The notes beneath the pieces were generated by a model. The model saw nothing but the letters and a program-made list of their open reading frames with translations, had not been told where the DNA came from and did not search any database. Shown piece after piece: positions 24,553 to 32,569 of a stretch of DNA of 35,804 nucleotides (position 1 is its first letter; every line of letters begins with the position of its first letter). A program made the position numbers and the translations under genes. Location of the stretch: contig JAJRAK010000034.1 of assembly GCA_028682895.1 (NCBI GenBank), positions 1 to 35,804 of the forward strand, read 5' to 3'. Source of the DNA: Methanomassiliicoccales archaeon. Its GTDB lineage: Archaea > Thermoplasmatota > Thermoplasmata > Methanomassiliicoccales > UBA472.

Positions 24553-25206
24553 CTATCGAACCCCTCCGATAAGATCAGGTACCTCGATGATACCATCTCT
24601 CATAATCGGTCGATAAAAAAGAGCTTCGTTTCCATTTGAAAAATCAATGTCCCACAGCATGAAACCAAGATCGGCCTCTCCTCTCACCAGACTTTGAACA
24701 TCCTCCTCCACTGGCTCGAAATGCGCTGTGAATTCTCGACATCCTAGATATGGCTGGTAATAGCACTGGCCGTTCTTCGCCCGCCGCAAGAACATATTAT
24801 AATGCTTCTCTTCTGTGTCGCCAGGTCCAGCCTTACAGGTCATAACAAAATGAGCATCGATGACATAGCAGACGTCTTTCAGGACCAGAGATTTTCTTTG
24901 AACGATATGGTCCATCGTGTGTATTCCGATCCGGCATTCTTTCCCGGACATCGCCTTCTTCACTTCTGCGTTACCGATCTTCGTGTCCACCTCATTTCTG
25001 ACGATGCTTTCAAAGACGATCGGATTGATAACGTTGATCCGGTCTATCACCCAACGTATGGCCGGTTTCCAGTGTACCGCTTCTAATATCGCCCTGGCGG
25101 CCGAAGGGGTCATGACGTCATAGCTCACCCGTTCAACTTTCATCTCCGGTCTGGTGAAACAAGCATACCTTCCCCAAACCTTTAATCTGATTCCATACCC
25201 CATCAT
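24553..25206 (-). CDS. cas5: Cascade subunit and crRNA endonuclease Cas5c (Cas5d)
   Basis: A 217-residue Cas5 of the I-C type. It replaces Cas6 by cutting the pre-crRNA at each repeat and then holds the 5' handle. The N terminus (GIRLKVWGRYACFTRPEMKVERVSYDVMTPSAARAILEAV, quoted in parts) fits: GRYACFTRPEMKVER then MTPSAARAILEAVHWKP is the typical Cas5d motif. LGCREFTAHFEP near residue 155 is the conserved C-terminal segment. No cas6 is present, as expected. Two ATGs (25206, 25203) are possible. The gene ends in TAG followed directly by the cas8c ATG. An AT-rich promoter seems to lie just upstream, after cas3. Confidence 0.95.
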   Translation of the reverse strand: MMGYGIRLKVWGRYACFTRPEMKVERVSYDVMTPSAARAILEAVHWKPAIRWVIDRINVINPIVFESIVRNEVDTKIGNAEVKKAMSGKECRIGIHTMDHIVQRKSLVLKDVCYVIDAHFVMTCKAGPGDTEEKHYNMFLRRAKNGQCYYQPYLGCREFTAHFEPVEEDVQSLVRGEADLGFMLWDIDFSNGNEALFYRPIMRDGIIEVPDLIGGVR

Positions 25207-25289
25207 AAATGGATAATTCTCTAGGTTGATAACATTTGCTTTATTTTTCTCTGTTTCATATCAAATGATAGCCAGGATATAAATATTTA
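25207..25289 (-). promoter_or_regulatory. Spacer between cas3 and cas5 with probable internal promoter
   Basis: This 83-bp gap is very AT-rich. On the minus strand AAAATAAA at 25240-25247 is centred about 35-40 bp before the cas5 ATG, giving a short leader. It suggests that cas5-cas8c-cas7-cas4-cas1-cas2 can be transcribed independently of cas3. Confidence 0.45.
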
Positions 25290-27512
25290 TTAAAATAATA
25301 ATGTTGCCAGCTCTTTATCCTTCACAACGACTCCAAATCTATCAGAATATGCATTTTCGTCGATTAGGATGTCAACTCCCTCATCCATGGTCTCAATGGA
25401 ACCATTCTTCATTAGATCGTTATAGACTTTTTGTGGCACAGAAACGGTGAACTGCTGCAATTTCCGGAACAAGTCTCTCCGACGTTCTGATGAACGCAGC
25501 TGTTCTATGGTATTCGATGATTCTTCGCACTCGACGATTATTGTTTTTTCATAATCGTGGATGAATTTGAAGCGCTCAGAAATTGTTTCAAAATCAAAAT
25601 CCATTGTTCTATAGTTCTTTTCGAAAGTAGGCATGATGGCTAAATGATTTCCAAGGTCTAGTTCAACATATCCAGTTCTATTCCGGTTGCCATATAAGAT
25701 AGAATAATACTCGTCCATTGCCCTGTTCGATAATGGATGATCCAATCCCTCGATTGAACGCAATGCCATTTCAGTTACATCAATAGAGCGCTTAATAGAG
25801 TGCGGCGGATGATAATCCCTCTGCGGTTTAAAAATGAACAATCTTCCCTTTTCCAATACGCCCTCTCGATTGCACCTTCCAGCTGCCTGGGTGATGGAAT
25901 CTAAACCCGCCATTGCCCGGATAACGACAGGGAAATCAATATCCACTCCCGCTTCGATAAGCTGGGTCGATATCACTCTACATTTTCCTTCACCTTTCAA
26001 AGCAGATCGTATCTCATCAATGACCTTTTTCCTGTGAGCAGGGTACATGTTAGCACTGAGGTGGTAAACATCCTCATCTCGCAGGTCATTGCACAGGTCC
26101 CTAGCATGCGACCGTGTATTTACAATGCACATCACCTTTTCGTGCTCTCGAATCATCCCGGCGATGTCCTGATTGGACTTCATTCCAAGGTCGACGAAAT
26201 CCACTCTTCGCATCTCATTATAAATTCTCTGGTAATCATCTACAAGTTGCACGGGCGATATCCCATCATAGAATAGGAAATCGATCGTGGGTTGTGTCGC
26301 TGTGCAAATGACCACCGTTGAATTATAGTTCTTCACTAGCTCACACAATGCGGCCATGCACGGCCTCAACCGTTCCGGCGGGATCATCTGGGCCTCATCA
26401 AGTATAATCACACTATTGGCCATGTTGTGCACCTTCCTGGACCTGGAGGCGCTGTTCGAGAACAGCGATTCAAAGAATTGGACGTTGGTCGTAACGATCA
26501 GGGGCATGTCCCAATTCTCCGACGCCAATTTCAACCTTGAAGCACCATCCTCATCATCAAAATCAAAATTGCTATGGTGTTCTAGCACCTGTGATTCGCC
26601 GAAAATATTTCTGAACACCTGAGAGTTCTGTTCAATTATCGACGTATATGGTATCGCATAGATTATCCGTTCCAAGCCATTATTCACAGCATGGTTCAGG
26701 GCGAAGGCCATTGAGGATAGGGTCTTCCCACACCCAGTAGGTACCGTGAGTTTGTATAACCCCCTCGGTCCTTTGGATTTTTTAATACACGAATTTAAAA
26801 TATGTTTTCTAACTTCCCCCAGATTATTATTCGAAGGTTGTCGATCCTTAAAATGTTTGATCATATATTCATTAAACATGATATTCATTTCAGTAAGAGG
26901 CGGCACCAATTGTTCTCTAACGATCGCTTTTCTCGCATCAGAAAATTTTTCAGTATCCAATCGGTCTGCATCCACCAAACAAGAAAAAATCATTTTGATG
27001 TAGAACGCTCTGAAGAACCCATCATACCCCTTGGTCGGTTCTTTTTGAGTCATCTGGATTATTGAAGATGGTAAGTTAATCTCCTTTTTATAATTTGAAA
27101 AATCAGGGATTACACCCTCCTTTAATCTGGAACGGACACCACTGATCTCACTTCCGTAATCTAGCAAACCTCCGTGATGTCCGGTAATGGCATAACTGAG
27201 AATGCGACCTATTCCACCATCCCCAAAGGTCTTTACAGCAAGCACGGCTCCGGCGCTCGAATGATTGACTTTACCACGAGAATTACCATGAAGGTACGTT
27301 TGAAACTCAGTTGAATATTTACCTATGTCATGGAGAAGTCCTGCGATGTATGCGATGTTGGGTTCGATGCTCGTTGATTCTCTGCCGTTCACCCTGTTTT
27401 CGAACCCTCGTGCCAATTCCGCTGTCCCAAGCAGATGATCAAATAATAATTGCCAATCCTTACAATCATCTCCTTTGGTGTGGGCATACGCAGACATCGG
27501 ACTATGATGCAT
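25290..27512 (-). CDS. cas3: CRISPR-associated nuclease/helicase Cas3 (type I-C)
   Basis: A 740-residue Cas3 that degrades target DNA after Cascade recruitment. The HD nuclease domain is N-terminal: YAHTKGDD, Asp25-His26 in LLFDHLLG, His61-Asp62 in GLLHDIGKYS, then ITGHHGGL (about 109-116). The SF2 helicase follows: VPTGCGKT (257-264), DEAQ (372-375, the I-C/Cas3 variant of DEAH), STQLIEAGVDIDFPVV and QAAGRCNREG. An intact HD and helicase pair means interference should be functional. ATG 27512 or ATG 27497 could be used. A TATA-like CGATAAATTC near 27535-27545 gives a leaderless or very short leader mRNA. It is the first cas gene. Confidence 0.96.
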   Translation of the reverse strand: MHHSPMSAYAHTKGDDCKDWQLLFDHLLGTAELARGFENRVNGRESTSIEPNIAYIAGLLHDIGKYSTEFQTYLHGNSRGKVNHSSAGAVLAVKTFGDGGIGRILSYAITGHHGGLLDYGSEISGVRSRLKEGVIPDFSNYKKEINLPSSIIQMTQKEPTKGYDGFFRAFYIKMIFSCLVDADRLDTEKFSDARKAIVREQLVPPLTEMNIMFNEYMIKHFKDRQPSNNNLGEVRKHILNSCIKKSKGPRGLYKLTVPTGCGKTLSSMAFALNHAVNNGLERIIYAIPYTSIIEQNSQVFRNIFGESQVLEHHSNFDFDDEDGASRLKLASENWDMPLIVTTNVQFFESLFSNSASRSRKVHNMANSVIILDEAQMIPPERLRPCMAALCELVKNYNSTVVICTATQPTIDFLFYDGISPVQLVDDYQRIYNEMRRVDFVDLGMKSNQDIAGMIREHEKVMCIVNTRSHARDLCNDLRDEDVYHLSANMYPAHRKKVIDEIRSALKGEGKCRVISTQLIEAGVDIDFPVVIRAMAGLDSITQAAGRCNREGVLEKGRLFIFKPQRDYHPPHSIKRSIDVTEMALRSIEGLDHPLSNRAMDEYYSILYGNRNRTGYVELDLGNHLAIMPTFEKNYRTMDFDFETISERFKFIHDYEKTIIVECEESSNTIEQLRSSERRRDLFRKLQQFTVSVPQKVYNDLMKNGSIETMDEGVDILIDENAYSDRFGVVVKDKELATLLF

Positions 27513-27797
27513 CTTATAGATATTGAAATTATGATGAATTTATCGAATACCACGTGGAGGATCATTGAAACTGATCTATGATGGATGATAAACAGTCCAT
27601 ACCGATGGGTTAGGGCACGACCGTTGCAGACCATCTCCCAGCCTCTAATGCTAATGTCCCTGATTCCCATCCGAAAACGGTCGTCTCACAGTAGTAACAT
27701 CTCTCTCCTTCAACTATGATGGAATCAGACCTGGCTGGCATGATATATAATGCTCCGTTCGAACGGCAAGAAGAGCGTTCGGTCAGGCCGGTCCGTC
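27513..27797. other. Intergenic region between cas3 and the Lrp-type regulator
   Basis: This 285-bp stretch has no firm gene. It holds the cas3 promoter (AT-rich, 27513-27560), a strong TATA-like tatataa at 27744-27750, and a perfect 12-bp palindrome CCGTTCGAACGG at 27755-27766, 31 bp after the regulator's stop. A minus-strand frame at 27610-27741 would give a 43-residue peptide with one CYYC motif, but the TATA element lies on top of its ATG, so I do not call it a gene. No copy of the tRNA-Lys 3' end is present. Confidence 0.5.
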
Positions 27798-28361
27798 TCA
27801 GTAGAGCGATCCCTGGTATTGCCCTGTCACCGGGCATCCCATGCACTTCATGCCTTTGAACGAGGGGCAGTCCCGGCAGTTCATCTGGACCCCGCACGGT
27901 GGCTTGTCACTATGTTCAAAGTTCAACACGGAGGGGACGATATAATCCCTCTCAGACGTTATGACGATGTTGAAATCGACATCGGTGACAGATGGGTTGG
28001 AGCGAATGTGCCCATTGACGATCGATTCCAATGTTGCGATGCTCTCGCTGAAGAACAGCAAGCAAAGATTGCTCTTGCCGGAGATGGTGAACCCGTTGGC
28101 GAAGTAAGGGCAGCCGCTGAACATCTTGAGGATCTCGTCCGGCCTGGTCGAGGATATGTCCACCTTGGCCAGATAAAGTCCCAACTTCAGCGGATTGATG
28201 CCCAGCTGACCTGCCAGTGCCCCGCTCTCCTTGAGCTTGGATATCCTGGCGGCGACGGAAGGCTGTGAGAGCTTCACCCTCTTGGCTATGCTCTCCTGGG
28301 AGACCTCCGGGTCCTCGGCGTACATGGAGATAATGATCCTGTCCTTGGCATCGAACCTCAT
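27798..28361 (-). CDS. Lrp/AsnC-like regulator with cysteine-rich C-terminal tail
   Basis: A 187-residue transcription regulator. An N-terminal winged helix-turn-helix of Lrp type (about 1-50; DRIIISMYAEDPEVSQESIA, LSQPSVAARISKLKESG) is followed by a RAM-like ligand-binding region (about 60-140). The last 32 residues are unusual: Cys156, Cys162, Cys165, Cys173 and Cys176 form C-x5-C-x2-C-x7-C-x2-C, suited to bind an Fe-S cluster or zinc. Cys84 and Cys100 are also present. It is divergent from hcp with 110 bp between the starts, so it probably controls hcp, sensing nitric oxide, oxygen or redox state through the tail. That role is inference; the domain assignments are seen in sequence. Confidence 0.85.
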   Translation of the reverse strand: MRFDAKDRIIISMYAEDPEVSQESIAKRVKLSQPSVAARISKLKESGALAGQLGINPLKLGLYLAKVDISSTRPDEILKMFSGCPYFANGFTISGKSNLCLLFFSESIATLESIVNGHIRSNPSVTDVDFNIVITSERDYIVPSVLNFEHSDKPPCGVQMNCRDCPSFKGMKCMGCPVTGQYQGSLY

Positions 28362-28382
28362 TTGAATCGACCTTTACCCTAT

Positions 28383-28405
28383 ATTGCATAATGTTCTATG
28401 GCAAT
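28383..28405. promoter_or_regulatory. Imperfect inverted repeat, candidate operator between the Lrp-like gene and hcp
   Basis: Arms ATTGCATA (28383-28390) and TATGGCAAT (28397-28405) are complementary with one extra G. The site is 22 bp upstream of the regulator's start codon and about 67 bp upstream of the hcp ATG, a position from which one regulator could act on both genes. Confidence 0.4.
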
Positions 28406-28431
28406 TATCTTATTATCTATAGTAGCCGACT

Positions 28432-28467
28432 TGATATATTATAACTAAGCTCTATAGACCAAGGTGG
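28432..28467 (+). promoter_or_regulatory. hcp promoter and ribosome binding site
   Basis: A TATA element TGATATATTATAAC (28432-28445) is followed by AAGGTGG at 28461-28467, five bases before the ATG at 28472. Unlike many genes here, hcp therefore has a Shine-Dalgarno, although the leader must be very short. Confidence 0.6.
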
Positions 28468-28471
28468 AACA

Positions 28472-29767
28472 ATGTCGATGTACTGTAATCAATGCCAGCA
28501 GACCGCGAAGGGCGTGGCCTGCACTACCCGCGGCGTTTGCGGGAAGACCGAGGACATCCAGAGCTTGCAGGAGATGCTGATCTACGGCCTGAAGGGCATA
28601 GCCGCGTATGCCTATCACTGCCGGGTGCTCGGTAAGAGGGACGAGGAGATAGACGCCTTCGTGCAGGAGGCGCTGTTCAAGACACTTACCAACGTGGACT
28701 TCTCTACCGAGGACCACTGGAACCTCATCATGAGGGCCGGGATGATCAACTACAAGGCGATGGAGCTTCTGGAACAGGCCAACACCGAGCACTTCGGCGA
28801 CCCGACCCCTACATCAGTTTTCACCGGCATCAAGAAAGGACCGGGCATACTGGTGACGGGGCACGACCTGCTGGACCTGGAAGCGCTGTTGAAGCAGACC
28901 GATGGTACTGGCGTCAACGTCTACACCCACGGCGAAATGCTTCCCGCGCATGGGTATCCGAAGCTCAAGAAGTACAAGCACCTGGTCGGCAACTACGGCT
29001 CCGCGTGGCAGAAGCAGAAGACAGAGTTCGGTGAGTTCGGCGGGCCGATACTGGCGACCACCAATTGCGTGCTGAGCCCGCCGCAGAGCTATAAGGACCG
29101 CCTGTACACCACTGGCATCACCGCTCTGGACGAGGTCAAGCACATCGAGAGGGCCGATTACTCGCAAATGATCGAACACGCCAAGAGGATAGGCGACCTG
29201 GCCGAGAGACAGGGCATCAACATCGCCACCGGGTTCCATCACCGGGCAGTGCTCTCGCTCGCCCCGCAGATCATCGAGGCGGTGAAGGCCGGCAAGATAA
29301 AGCACTTCTTCCTGATCGGCGGATGCGACGGGGCGACCCCTGGACGTGACTATTATACGCAGTTGGCGGAGAAGGTTCCCAAGGACTGCGTGATCATGAC
29401 ACTGGCCTGCGGCAAGTACCGCTTCAACGACCGGGAGTTCGGGACCATCGAGGGGACCGGCATACCGAGGCTCCTGGACATAGGACAATGCAATGACACT
29501 TACTCGGCGCTGCAGATCGCCATCGCGCTGTCCAAGGCGTTCAACGTCGGAGTGAACGAGCTGCCCCTGAGCATAGTGCTCTCCTGGTTCGAGCAGAAGG
29601 CGGTCGCTATCGTGTACACGCTGCTGGCGCTGGGCATCAGGAACGTGCGTGTCGGCCCGACCGCGCCGGCCTTCATCAGCCCCAACAACTGGAAGGTCAT
29701 ACAGGAGAAGTTCAACTGGATGCCCATCGGCGATGTGGACGCGGACCTGAAGGCCATGCTCGGCTGA
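28472..29767 (+). CDS. hcp: Hybrid-cluster protein (hydroxylamine reductase), short class III-like form
   Basis: A 431-residue Hcp. The N-terminal [4Fe-4S] motif is Cys5, Cys8, Cys17, Cys23 (C-x2-C-x8-C-x5-C), as in anaerobe and archaeal enzymes. Hybrid 4Fe-2S-3O cluster ligands lie in VYTHGEMLPAHGYP, ATTNCVLSPP, GGCDGATPGRDYY and TLACGKYRFN. At 431 residues it is about 100 shorter than class I/II, consistent with loss of part of the helical domain. Hcp proteins reduce hydroxylamine in vitro and act as NO reductase or S-nitrosylase in some bacteria, so a nitrosative-stress role is likely. No separate hcr reductase gene is adjacent. It is divergent from a Cys-tailed Lrp-like regulator. Confidence 0.95.
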   Translation: MSMYCNQCQQTAKGVACTTRGVCGKTEDIQSLQEMLIYGLKGIAAYAYHCRVLGKRDEEIDAFVQEALFKTLTNVDFSTEDHWNLIMRAGMINYKAMELLEQANTEHFGDPTPTSVFTGIKKGPGILVTGHDLLDLEALLKQTDGTGVNVYTHGEMLPAHGYPKLKKYKHLVGNYGSAWQKQKTEFGEFGGPILATTNCVLSPPQSYKDRLYTTGITALDEVKHIERADYSQMIEHAKRIGDLAERQGINIATGFHHRAVLSLAPQIIEAVKAGKIKHFFLIGGCDGATPGRDYYTQLAEKVPKDCVIMTLACGKYRFNDREFGTIEGTGIPRLLDIGQCNDTYSALQIAIALSKAFNVGVNELPLSIVLSWFEQKAVAIVYTLLALGIRNVRVGPTAPAFISPNNWKVIQEKFNWMPIGDVDADLKAMLG

Positions 29768-29913
29768 GCCGGCGTCCCGCCGTCAAGAAACCTCTTACTA
29801 CCCCTTCCTCGTCCCTTTCTCATGGTACATACTGGACCGGGGTCGTACCCCGTCGGTCCCGCCGACGTCCTCCTGCGAAAGGACCTTCGCCCGTCCAGCT
29901 GCGGACGGCGACA

Positions 29914-30849
29914 TCACTCCTCCATCCTCCGAAAAGCGCGTAGCTGCATCAGCGTTCTCAAGGTCAGGTGTCCGCGCCATTCCAGGCGCGCCCGCGCCCA
30001 ATCATCTGGATACGCTCCTGCCCACGACCAGACCGGGTCCCAGGTCCCTTCTTCGCTCTGATTCTCGATCTGATGGTTCAAATGTATCTGCACTTTGTCC
30101 GCGATCAGTTCCGCACCAAGTGTCTCTGGCGTGTCGATGATCCGTAATGGGGAAAGGCAATAGGTGTTCCACCGTTCCGGGTCACCGACCACGGCCACCG
30201 GGACGACCTCGCGGACGCGGCTCTCCAATCGTCCCCTCCATCGTTCCGGCAGACCTCTGGTCTCGGCCAAGGCGATAACATACTCCAGGTCGCTCCCGCC
30301 TCCGCTGCCCAGGTCTTTTTCGGACTCGATGCATTCGACCGTCTCCTCGGTCATCCTGTCCAGAAGGTCGACCGGTACCAGTGACGAATAGTGATGTAGC
30401 CCGGCAAGGACGAGGGCGCGCGGGATGATACGGAACCCGTCAAAGGTCCGCTCCAGGCTCCCTTCCTGGTCATGCCACCAGGGCGCGTGGGGATACGAGT
30501 TCACGTCCAATGGCGCGACGCGCCAGACGCCGGCCCCCTCTTGATACGTGGCCAATAGGTATGCGACGGCCCGTCGGACCATCGGCTCCTCGGCAGGACG
30601 GTCCAGATCGCACAGTGTATGTAGGCCTATCGCTGTGGCGAGCGCGGACGAGCTTGGTGAACGCATGTCCATCTCCAGCGCTCGACCGAAACCGCCATCA
30701 GGGTTCTGGAACGCGTTCAGGGCGGTGAGGACCTCCTTCATCCCCGCACCCTCGAATCGATGAAGGTAAAGCGCACGCTCTAAGGGTCTAGCCTGCTGCA
30801 ATATGAATTGACGGGCACGCCCGAATGCCACTTTAGTAAGTTCTTTCAT
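29914..30849 (-). CDS. Alpha/alpha-toroid (prenyltransferase/terpene-cyclase-like) protein
   Basis: A 311-residue protein of unknown function. ALNAFQNPDGGFGRALEMDM (about 42-61) matches the QxPDGGFG-type repeat of the prenyltransferase/squalene-cyclase alpha/alpha barrel. Later helices such as ATAIGLHTLCDLDR and LRTLMQLRAFRR fit the same repeat pattern, and SEEGTWDPVWSW is a degenerate repeat. There is no DxDD or CaaX-type catalytic motif that I can see, so it is not a proven cyclase or transferase. No leaderless TATA is evident; GGGAGG is just before the ATG. The partial gene at 35661 may belong to a related toroid family. Confidence 0.72.
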   Translation of the reverse strand: MKELTKVAFGRARQFILQQARPLERALYLHRFEGAGMKEVLTALNAFQNPDGGFGRALEMDMRSPSSSALATAIGLHTLCDLDRPAEEPMVRRAVAYLLATYQEGAGVWRVAPLDVNSYPHAPWWHDQEGSLERTFDGFRIIPRALVLAGLHHYSSLVPVDLLDRMTEETVECIESEKDLGSGGGSDLEYVIALAETRGLPERWRGRLESRVREVVPVAVVGDPERWNTYCLSPLRIIDTPETLGAELIADKVQIHLNHQIENQSEEGTWDPVWSWAGAYPDDWARARLEWRGHLTLRTLMQLRAFRRMEE

Positions 30850-30998
30850 GCCTCCCTCATCGCTCTCCTGGTCGCATCTGGACGATGGTGGTTTCAGATC
30901 CCTTCAAGTCCGCTTTAACTCACCGCCTGTCCCTTTTCATCGTTTCATACCGATCGATCCCGGTCCCTCGGTCCTGGCCAGGATGGGGCCGTGCTTCC
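30850..30998. other. Intergenic region, no feature seen
   Basis: This 149-bp region separates two minus-strand genes. It contains no clear TATA element, repeat or conserved short frame. Confidence 0.4.
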
Positions 30999-32018
30999 TT
31001 ACGGAGCTGGATCTTCGCCGCTGACGTCCTCCTGTGGCAGGCTGTTCACCCACTCCACCAGCTCCTTGAACATCTCCGTGAAAGTGGGGTCCTCGTCCAC
31101 CAAGAGCTTGGCGTATGCGACCATGACCTCGTCGTCCAGCGGCTCGGTCAGCTTCGGCATGCCGAAATCATGCCTTTGAATTATTCCCGGCCCGATGTCG
31201 AAGATGGGGTCGCCGAGGAGCGGCTCTATCTTTTTCCTCTTCTGCGCTATCTGGGCATACACTTCGCGGCGCTCCTCGCATATCATGGTCCTTCTGCTCT
31301 CCTCTGCATCCGCAACGCCCTCGCGGACCTCGTTCCGAACGTCCTCCGCCGCATCCTCCCCGCCCATCGCCTCGGCCATGCCCGAGGCCATGGCCCCCAC
31401 GGTGTCCGTCATGACCTTTGTGAAGCCTTCCATGAACGAGGTCATCAGCAGTATGCTGGTGTTGAACGCCGCATACAGCACCCTCTGGTCCCTGTCCGCG
31501 GACACCACCTCCTTCGGCGAGCGATCGTGCCCCGGTGCCAGGTCCAGCGCCCGTTTGTATGACCAGATGACGCATTTCGATGCACTGATCACCCTCGAGT
31601 ACGCATCAAAGAACATCGCCGCGTCCGTTCCCTCCAAGAACAGGCGCTTCCGGACCTCCCAGGTGTCCGGGTCCATGTCCGCACCATGGACGACGATCTC
31701 CACATCCGCCCGTGCCAGGTCCAACCTTATGTTCCAGACGAGGTCCCTGAACCGCGATGGGTCTGACGCTATCAATATCTGTCTCTCGGCGTCAGGGACC
31801 CTGACCATGGTCTGGATGACCACGTAGGCGTCATCGACCTTATGATGGACGGTCATGGCGCTCGGAAGGGCCCCATGCTCCGACAGTTCGAAAGCGAGAT
31901 CGCTCCCAAGATCTGACATGGGAACAGCATCCAGGCCCGATACGGCCGCCCAATGGCGGACCTGGTCCGCGACATCTTTTCCTTTCTTAGGTGCCATGTT
32001 AATCGGCCTGTCGCCCAT
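30999..32018 (-). CDS. Uncharacterised 339-residue protein
   Basis: I do not recognise this gene firmly. The N-terminal part (about 15-110; a helix VADQVRHWAAVSG, then strands around TVHHKVDDAYVVIQTMVRV and ADVEIVVHGAD) resembles archaeal DUF2299-like or secretion-chaperone-like folds, which is a weak impression. A middle helical region (about 130-270) includes a Gly/Ala/Met-rich stretch and an acidic, Arg-rich coiled region (RNEVREGVADAEESRRTMICEE in part). It has no signal peptide or obvious membrane helix. ATG 31997 (MAPKKGKD) is an alternative start. A TATA-like AATAAATA (32050-32057, minus strand) covers the stop of the upstream DUF3795 gene. The frame is continuous with that gene except for its TAG stop. 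Confidence 0.7.
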   Translation of the reverse strand: MGDRPINMAPKKGKDVADQVRHWAAVSGLDAVPMSDLGSDLAFELSEHGALPSAMTVHHKVDDAYVVIQTMVRVPDAERQILIASDPSRFRDLVWNIRLDLARADVEIVVHGADMDPDTWEVRKRLFLEGTDAAMFFDAYSRVISASKCVIWSYKRALDLAPGHDRSPKEVVSADRDQRVLYAAFNTSILLMTSFMEGFTKVMTDTVGAMASGMAEAMGGEDAAEDVRNEVREGVADAEESRRTMICEERREVYAQIAQKRKKIEPLLGDPIFDIGPGIIQRHDFGMPKLTEPLDDEVMVAYAKLLVDEDPTFTEMFKELVEWVNSLPQEDVSGEDPAP

Positions 32019-32048
32019 GGCAGGTCGCCATTTCCATTCCCGGGAGCA

Positions 32049-32462
32049 CTATTTATTGGATGCGGGCCTCTCGGCCAGCTCCTTCATCAATGCTTTGCCA
32101 TAATCACCGAGCCAATCGAACTTGGGGCAAGGCTTCAGGTCGGAACATTGGGAGCATGAAGAATGACCCTTCTCTTTGGAACATATCCTTATCGGGCATT
32201 CCGGGCTGCCTCCCCCGTTGATGCAACCAGGGCACTTCATCGACCTTTCGACCCAGAGGAGGCTCTCCTCCAATCGCTTGAAGTCGATGTCCACGCCACC
32301 AGGCAAGGCGCTGGCCCAGCTCGGCACATCATACGTCTTGAGATATTTTCTCAGATCGATGGCGGTCCCTCTCATCGTACCGTTGCCCATAGGGCAATCG
32401 CCGCACTTGATCCCGCAAGGGCCGACCATGTCCTTCACTATGGCATAATCTTCAGGTATCAT
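32049..32462 (-). CDS. DUF3795 family cysteine-rich protein
   Basis: A 137-residue protein of the DUF3795 type, presumed zinc- or Fe-S-binding, function unknown. Cysteine motifs are GPCGIKCGDCPMG (about 14-26), MKCPGCINGG (75-84), SPECPIRIC (86-94) and the CSQCSDLKPCPKF segment (103-115). The order matches the family. A TATA-like GATTATTAAG (minus strand, near 32489) is centred about 26 bp before the ATG, so the mRNA is leaderless. The gene ends in TAG, after which the same frame runs on without a stop through eleven codons to the ATG of the next gene. Confidence 0.85.
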   Translation of the reverse strand: MIPEDYAIVKDMVGPCGIKCGDCPMGNGTMRGTAIDLRKYLKTYDVPSWASALPGGVDIDFKRLEESLLWVERSMKCPGCINGGGSPECPIRICSKEKGHSSCSQCSDLKPCPKFDWLGDYGKALMKELAERPASNK

Positions 32463-32569
32463 GCGCTTTGATTCGTACGTGGTCTTAATAATCCTTCGGG
32501 GGGAGCGCCGAAAATGGGTGACCTGTCGCTAATATCTGAAGCAGTGCAGGACCGTCGAAAGGCGAAAGC

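Noticed and set aside
18330-27800. Island attachment site formed by a duplicated tRNA-Lys 3' end
   Set aside because: No second copy of the T arm or acceptor end was seen near the right side of the cas cluster, and no integrase gene is present.
29768-30061. Plus-strand frame 29822-30061 after hcp
   Set aside because: It overlaps the 3' part of the toroid-like gene antisense and has no family features or promoter.
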